DNA of 9,324 nt, from positions 1-9,324 of the forward strand of contig CALAEZ010000353.1 of assembly GCA_937891125.1 (NCBI GenBank). Reading direction: 5' to 3'. The position numbers and the translations under genes were made by a program. The DNA is from an uncultured Treponema sp. (GTDB lineage: Bacteria; Spirochaetota; Spirochaetia; Treponematales; Treponemataceae). Shown here piece by piece: positions 6,850 through 9,324 of this stretch. The notes under the pieces are model-generated. The model saw nothing but the letters and a program-made list of their open reading frames with translations, ran no database searches and was not told where the DNA came from. The first letter of the stretch is position 1. Each line of letters opens with the position of its first letter.

Positions 6850-8916
6850 CTACACCTCAATAGAGCTGATTGCGCTAATAACCTTTTCTGTGCGCGTTCG
6901 CAGGTGTTCAGCCGCGGAAGCAACAGAGCTCTGCGCATCACGCATCTTGCTAATTGCCACCAACAGCGCCTCACCGCCGTTATTCTGCTCGGTCACCGCA
7001 CCATGCACCTGCGTTTCCTGCTGCTTTACCTGCGCAGAAAGCTCCACAATATGATTAAACTGCGTAGAAACCTCACCTGTTTTTACCGATACCGAATCTA
7101 TCATGCCTTTCATGTTCGACAAAACAGAGTCAATTGACTTTGACTGCTTACTTGAGCTTTCGGCAAGCTTACGGATTTCAGAAGCAACAACCGCAAAGCC
7201 CTTGCCCGCTTCTCCTGCATGGGACGCTTCGATTGCTGCATTCATCGAAAGCAGATTTGTCTGCGCTGCAATCGATTCAATCATCTGGCTCATCTCAACA
7301 AGTCCACGCGAGCTTTGTTCTATCCGCTGAATCATCTCGGTAACCTGCGAAAGATTCTGCTGCCCTACTCCTGTTGCTCCTTCAAGCTCATTTACCGCAG
7401 CAAAATTCTTTTCGATGATGGCGTTGATTGAACCGATATTGCCAATCATTTCCTCTACAGCGCTTGCAGAACTGTTTACATTTTCTGTCATCTCCGCCGT
7501 AATGCCAACAAGATTGTTCACATCCTCAAGTGACGACGTCAAGCGCTCGGTGCTCTTTGTGGTAACCGTTTCGATTGAGTGTTGAATTTGCGCCTTTGTG
7601 TCCTGCGTCATTTTGTGCATAACATAATAGCTACAGTGCTCCATTTTGTTGACGCCGTTGTGAATTGCGGTTGCCATGTCACGACAGGATTTGTAGCCAC
7701 ACGCCTGACAATTTAGCTCATCTTTTTTAGAGAACTTACCCATCGCATGGAAGATTTGTTCGACAGTGGCAGCATCGGGCTTTCGGAACTGTTTTACCAC
7801 CGCGCTTCGGTCTTCATACCGACGCAAGAAAATGTCCTTGCGCCAGAATTTATCTATCGTCGCATCAAGCTTTTTTTGTGCCTTGCGCAGCTTCTTTGGG
7901 TCGTCCATATTCCAGGCATTCATACGCTGTTCAACACGCTGATTTATATACGATTCTACCTCGTCGAGTGGTAGCGCATGATTGTCAGTTCCTGCGCCGC
8001 AGTTACAGCCGTGACCGCAGTTTAAGCAGTCGATAAGCTGATACACTGGCGTTTTTCCTGCCTTCATAGTCTCTGCAAGCTGCTCAAAATACTCGAACAC
8101 CTCAGGATAGCCTTCGATTTTGCGCGTTTTTTTGCTAATGCCGGGCACAAAGCGTTCTGCCGTCTTTAAAAGACCGCCTGGCGTTGAATACATACTGCCA
8201 CGCTCGGCAAGCGGATTGTCATATTCAGTCTTAGGAAATGACGCCAGATTAACGTTATGCGCCTTGAAATATTCGCTTACCGAATGCATGGTCACGTTAA
8301 AGTCGCCGCGACCGTTTTCGTCAAACTCACGGCGCTTAGCATAGCACGGCGAAATAACGGCAACACGCGCCTTTGCATACTCAGGGAAAAAAGTGCGTAT
8401 CATTGCAACCGTATGCGCCATAGGGCTGTCGGCTGGCGACAGGTACTGAAGCAGCTCAGGATGGTACAGCTCTATCCACGTAACAAGCGCCGGACATGGC
8501 TGGGAAATAACGAGCTTCGGATTTTTCTGCTTTAAGTATTCAACATACGATTTTGTCGTCAGCTCAGCGCCAAAGCTTACGTCAAACACAGCTTTTACGC
8601 CCACCGATTTAAGCCAGCCGTTTAGCTCCAGCGCTTTACCGCGGAAATGAGCCGCAGCGGCAGGAGCTACAATGGCAACAACCTGTTCACCCTTTTTAAG
8701 GGCAGCAAAGAAGGCAGCAGTATCATCAATACCCGTTCTAGCTCCGTGGTCACAGGCGACAATACAGGCACTACAGCCAATGCAAAGCTTATGGTTTACT
8801 TTTACATAATCACCAGAACCGTCGTTACACATTTTTGAAGGGCAGACAGCGATGCAACGATGGCAGTTTACACATTTTTCTTTATCAACAAAAATAACTG
8901 GTGTTAGTTCTGACAT
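6850..8916 (-). CDS. Soluble chemoreceptor with [FeFe]-hydrogenase-like sensory module and MCP signalling domain
   Basis: A 688-residue protein with no transmembrane segment. Two 4Fe-4S motifs come first (Cys15/18/21/25 and Cys45/48/51/55). The [FeFe]-hydrogenase large-subunit-like domain (about 75-330) keeps the four H-cluster anchoring cysteines: Cys141 in SQPCPALVTW, Cys191 in SPCYAKRREF, and Cys300 and Cys304 in DCLNCGHGCNCG. The usual proton-transfer Cys before Cys141 is Pro140. An Fe-S domain of the PF04060 type follows (Cys403, 406, 411, 428 in NCQACGYKSC...C). The MCP signalling domain (about 440-688) has the canonical tip (IAAQTNLLSMNAAIEASHAG, 549-568) that contacts CheA/CheW. It most likely couples H2 or redox state to chemotaxis from the cytoplasm. 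ATG 8916 is supported by GAGAGGAA at 8932-8925. It is first in an operon with the dGTPase gene. Fold and domains are firm; the signal sensed is inferred. Confidence 0.9.
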   Translation of the reverse strand: MSELTPVIFVDKEKCVNCHRCIAVCPSKMCNDGSGDYVKVNHKLCIGCSACIVACDHGARTGIDDTAAFFAALKKGEQVVAIVAPAAAAHFRGKALELNGWLKSVGVKAVFDVSFGAELTTKSYVEYLKQKNPKLVISQPCPALVTWIELYHPELLQYLSPADSPMAHTVAMIRTFFPEYAKARVAVISPCYAKRREFDENGRGDFNVTMHSVSEYFKAHNVNLASFPKTEYDNPLAERGSMYSTPGGLLKTAERFVPGISKKTRKIEGYPEVFEYFEQLAETMKAGKTPVYQLIDCLNCGHGCNCGAGTDNHALPLDEVESYINQRVEQRMNAWNMDDPKKLRKAQKKLDATIDKFWRKDIFLRRYEDRSAVVKQFRKPDAATVEQIFHAMGKFSKKDELNCQACGYKSCRDMATAIHNGVNKMEHCSYYVMHKMTQDTKAQIQHSIETVTTKSTERLTSSLEDVNNLVGITAEMTENVNSSASAVEEMIGNIGSINAIIEKNFAAVNELEGATGVGQQNLSQVTEMIQRIEQSSRGLVEMSQMIESIAAQTNLLSMNAAIEASHAGEAGKGFAVVASEIRKLAESSSKQSKSIDSVLSNMKGMIDSVSVKTGEVSTQFNHIVELSAQVKQQETQVHGAVTEQNNGGEALLVAISKMRDAQSSVASAAEHLRTRTEKVISAISSIEV
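6855..6858 (-). promoter_or_regulatory. Ribosome-binding site of the dGTPase gene, inside the upstream gene
   Basis: Read on the minus strand, GAGG at 6858-6855 forms part of the last sense codons (Glu-Val) of the hydrogenase-MCP gene, 10 nt before ATG 6844. An AGGG at 6851-6848 overlaps the TAG stop and is only 3 nt from the start, so it is less likely to be used. Either way, ribosomes must traverse the upstream gene end. Confidence 0.55.
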
Positions 8917-8952
8917 TGAGACTGTTCCTCTCGCTAAGAAAAAGATTTCTGA

Positions 8953-8982
8953 ATTATACCATAATTTTTTTTATTTTGACTA
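8953..8982 (-). promoter_or_regulatory. Extended -10 promoter for the hydrogenase-MCP/dGTPase operon
   Basis: On the minus strand, TGGTATAAT ends at 8953: a perfect TATAAT (8958-8953) with the extended -10 TG. An 18-nt spacer leads to TAGTCA (8982-8977), which matches 4 of 6 -35 positions. Runs of A on this strand (complement of T runs 8965-8972 and 8985-8993) could act like an UP element. The predicted transcript start is near 8946, giving a leader of about 30 nt. Confidence 0.65.
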
Positions 8983-8995
8983 TATTTTTTTTTAC

Positions 8996-9022
8996 TGCAT
9001 TTATGCCCTGCACGAAAATGCA
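8996..9022. repeat. Inverted repeat TGCATTT/AAATGCA in divergent intergenic region
   Basis: Seven-base perfect arms at 8996-9002 and 9016-9022 with a 13-nt spacer. It lies upstream of the minus-strand promoter and overlaps the left arm of the larger inverted repeat at 9006-9055, so the two hairpins could not form together. It is a possible operator; no protein can be assigned. Confidence 0.4.
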
Positions 9023-9055
9023 AACGACTCCTCACCACCACGCGTGCGTGCAGGG
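9006..9055. repeat. Inverted repeat CCCTGCACG/CGTGCAGGG in divergent intergenic region
   Basis: Nine-base perfect arms at 9006-9014 and 9047-9055 separated by 32 nt, between the divergent sensor operon and the exported-protein gene. The loop contains the palindrome CACGCGTG (9039-9046), directly abutting the right arm. It is suggestive of a regulatory site or a structured leader of the plus-strand gene. No clear plus-strand -35/-10 pair was found; TATAAA at 9065-9070 and TATATA at 9078-9083 are weak -10 candidates. Confidence 0.45.
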
Positions 9056-9123
9056 AATGTTTTCTATAAAAAATTGTTATATAACGCGCTGTTCTCATGC
9101 GCTAAAGAGCGGTTTAGGGTTCA

Positions 9124-9136
9124 ACAGTCACACTGT
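9124..9136. repeat. Short inverted repeat ACAGT-CAC-ACTGT upstream of the last gene
   Basis: Five-base arms with a 3-nt spacer, ending 28 nt before ATG 9165. It may be a small operator half-site pair or chance; the arms are short. Confidence 0.25.
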
Positions 9137-9164
9137 CGCCATCACGTTTTACACGAGGTACTGT

Positions 9165-9287
9165 ATGAAAAAATCTTCACTTGCGCTTGCAACACTTTTA
9201 GGCGCAGCGTGCATTTTTGCGCAGCCGATGGGTCAGCCTCCAGCAGGAGATATGCAGGGCGGCTTTCCACCCATGAACGGACAGCAG
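9165..9287 (+). CDS. Exported Pro/Gly/Met/Gln-rich protein, N-terminal fragment cut by contig end
   Basis: ATG 9165 is preceded by GAGG (9155-9158) with a 6-nt gap. The first 41 codons are genomic. They encode a typical signal peptide (MKKSSLALATLLGAACIFAQ) followed by PMGQPPAGDMQGGFPPMNGQQ, a low-complexity stretch rich in Pro, Gly, Met and Gln. Signal peptidase I cleavage after IFA is the simplest reading; lipidation at Cys16 is possible because spirochaete lipoboxes are relaxed, but Gly-Ala-Ala before the Cys is not a classic lipobox. From base 9288 the frame runs into sequencing adapter, giving the artefact peptide RSEERRVGKECR, which must not be annotated. Function is unknown; the mature domain is not in the window. 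Confidence 0.7.
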
Positions 9288-9324
9288 AGATCGGAAGAGC
9301 GTCGTGTAGGGAAAGAGTGTAGAT
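9288..9324. other. Illumina TruSeq adapter sequence left at contig end (artefact)
   Basis: The final 37 bases begin AGATCGGAAGAGC and continue exactly as the reverse complement of the TruSeq universal (P5-side) adapter, as I know it, to the end of the window. This is not genomic DNA. It creates false coding ends in two plus-strand frames (...SEERRVGKECR and ...IGRASCRERV). Confidence 0.97.

Noticed and set aside
6578..7054. 158-residue plus-strand ORF antisense to the dGTPase and MCP genes
   Set aside because: It crosses the junction of two clearly coding minus-strand genes and is Cys/Arg-rich shadow translation with no recognisable domain.
8976..8995. TTGACT on the plus strand as a -35 box for the last gene
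   Set aside because: No -10-like hexamer lies 16-18 nt downstream, and the gene starts nearly 190 bp further on; the AT-rich block is better explained by the minus-strand promoter.
8852..9322. 156-residue plus-strand ORF across the divergent intergenic region
   Set aside because: It starts antisense to the hydrogenase-MCP gene, has no plausible ribosome-binding site or domain, overlaps the well-supported gene at 9165 in another frame, and ends in the adapter-encoded peptide IGRASCRERV.
1..9324. tRNA, rRNA, CRISPR array, insertion sequence or attachment site
   Set aside because: No cloverleaf-like segment, spaced repeat array, transposase or integrase sequence, or terminal inverted repeats with target duplication were seen on either strand.

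Overview
The window looks like spirochaete DNA, most likely a Treponema-like anaerobe. The reasons are a BMP/TmpC-type lipoprotein-family binding protein, abundant c-di-GMP and chemotaxis signalling, a soluble [FeFe]-hydrogenase-type sensor, moderate GC, and a dispersed-type repeat around ATTCCGAA. The genus is an inference from protein style; no rRNA or marker gene is present. The right edge is not natural: the last 37 bases are Illumina TruSeq adapter, so the contig really ends at about 9287.

Left half, plus strand (1-5462): a tight three-gene cluster. It starts with the C-terminal part of a BMP-family (PnrA/TmpC-like) ABC-transporter substrate-binding protein. Thirteen bases later comes a 344-residue 7TM-PAS membrane protein with no output domain. 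Its stop overlaps the start of a 1257-residue receptor by 4 nt (ATGA). That receptor joins a six-helix domain resembling an ECF-transporter S component, an internal signal-peptide-like segment, about 14 propeller blades, a Y_Y_Y domain, a transmembrane helix and a complete HD-GYP phosphodiesterase domain. The arrangement suggests that ligand sensing at the envelope controls c-di-GMP. The junction between the ECF-like and propeller parts lies exactly at a small palindromic repeat, which suggests a recent gene fusion.

Middle (5463-5569): a short GC-rich convergent intergenic region with small repeats and no clear terminator.

Right half, minus strand (8916 down to 5570): a two-gene operon from an extended -10 promoter at about 8953-8958. 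The first gene is a soluble chemoreceptor with an [FeFe]-hydrogenase-like sensory module, in which the H-cluster cysteines are kept but catalytic residues are replaced, followed by an extra Fe-S domain and an MCP signalling domain. The second is a dGTPase-family HD phosphohydrolase; its Shine-Dalgarno lies inside the last codons of the sensor gene.

Right end: a 248-bp divergent intergenic region with several inverted repeats leads to a plus-strand gene for an exported Pro/Gly/Met/Gln-rich protein. Only its first 41 codons are genomic before the adapter begins.
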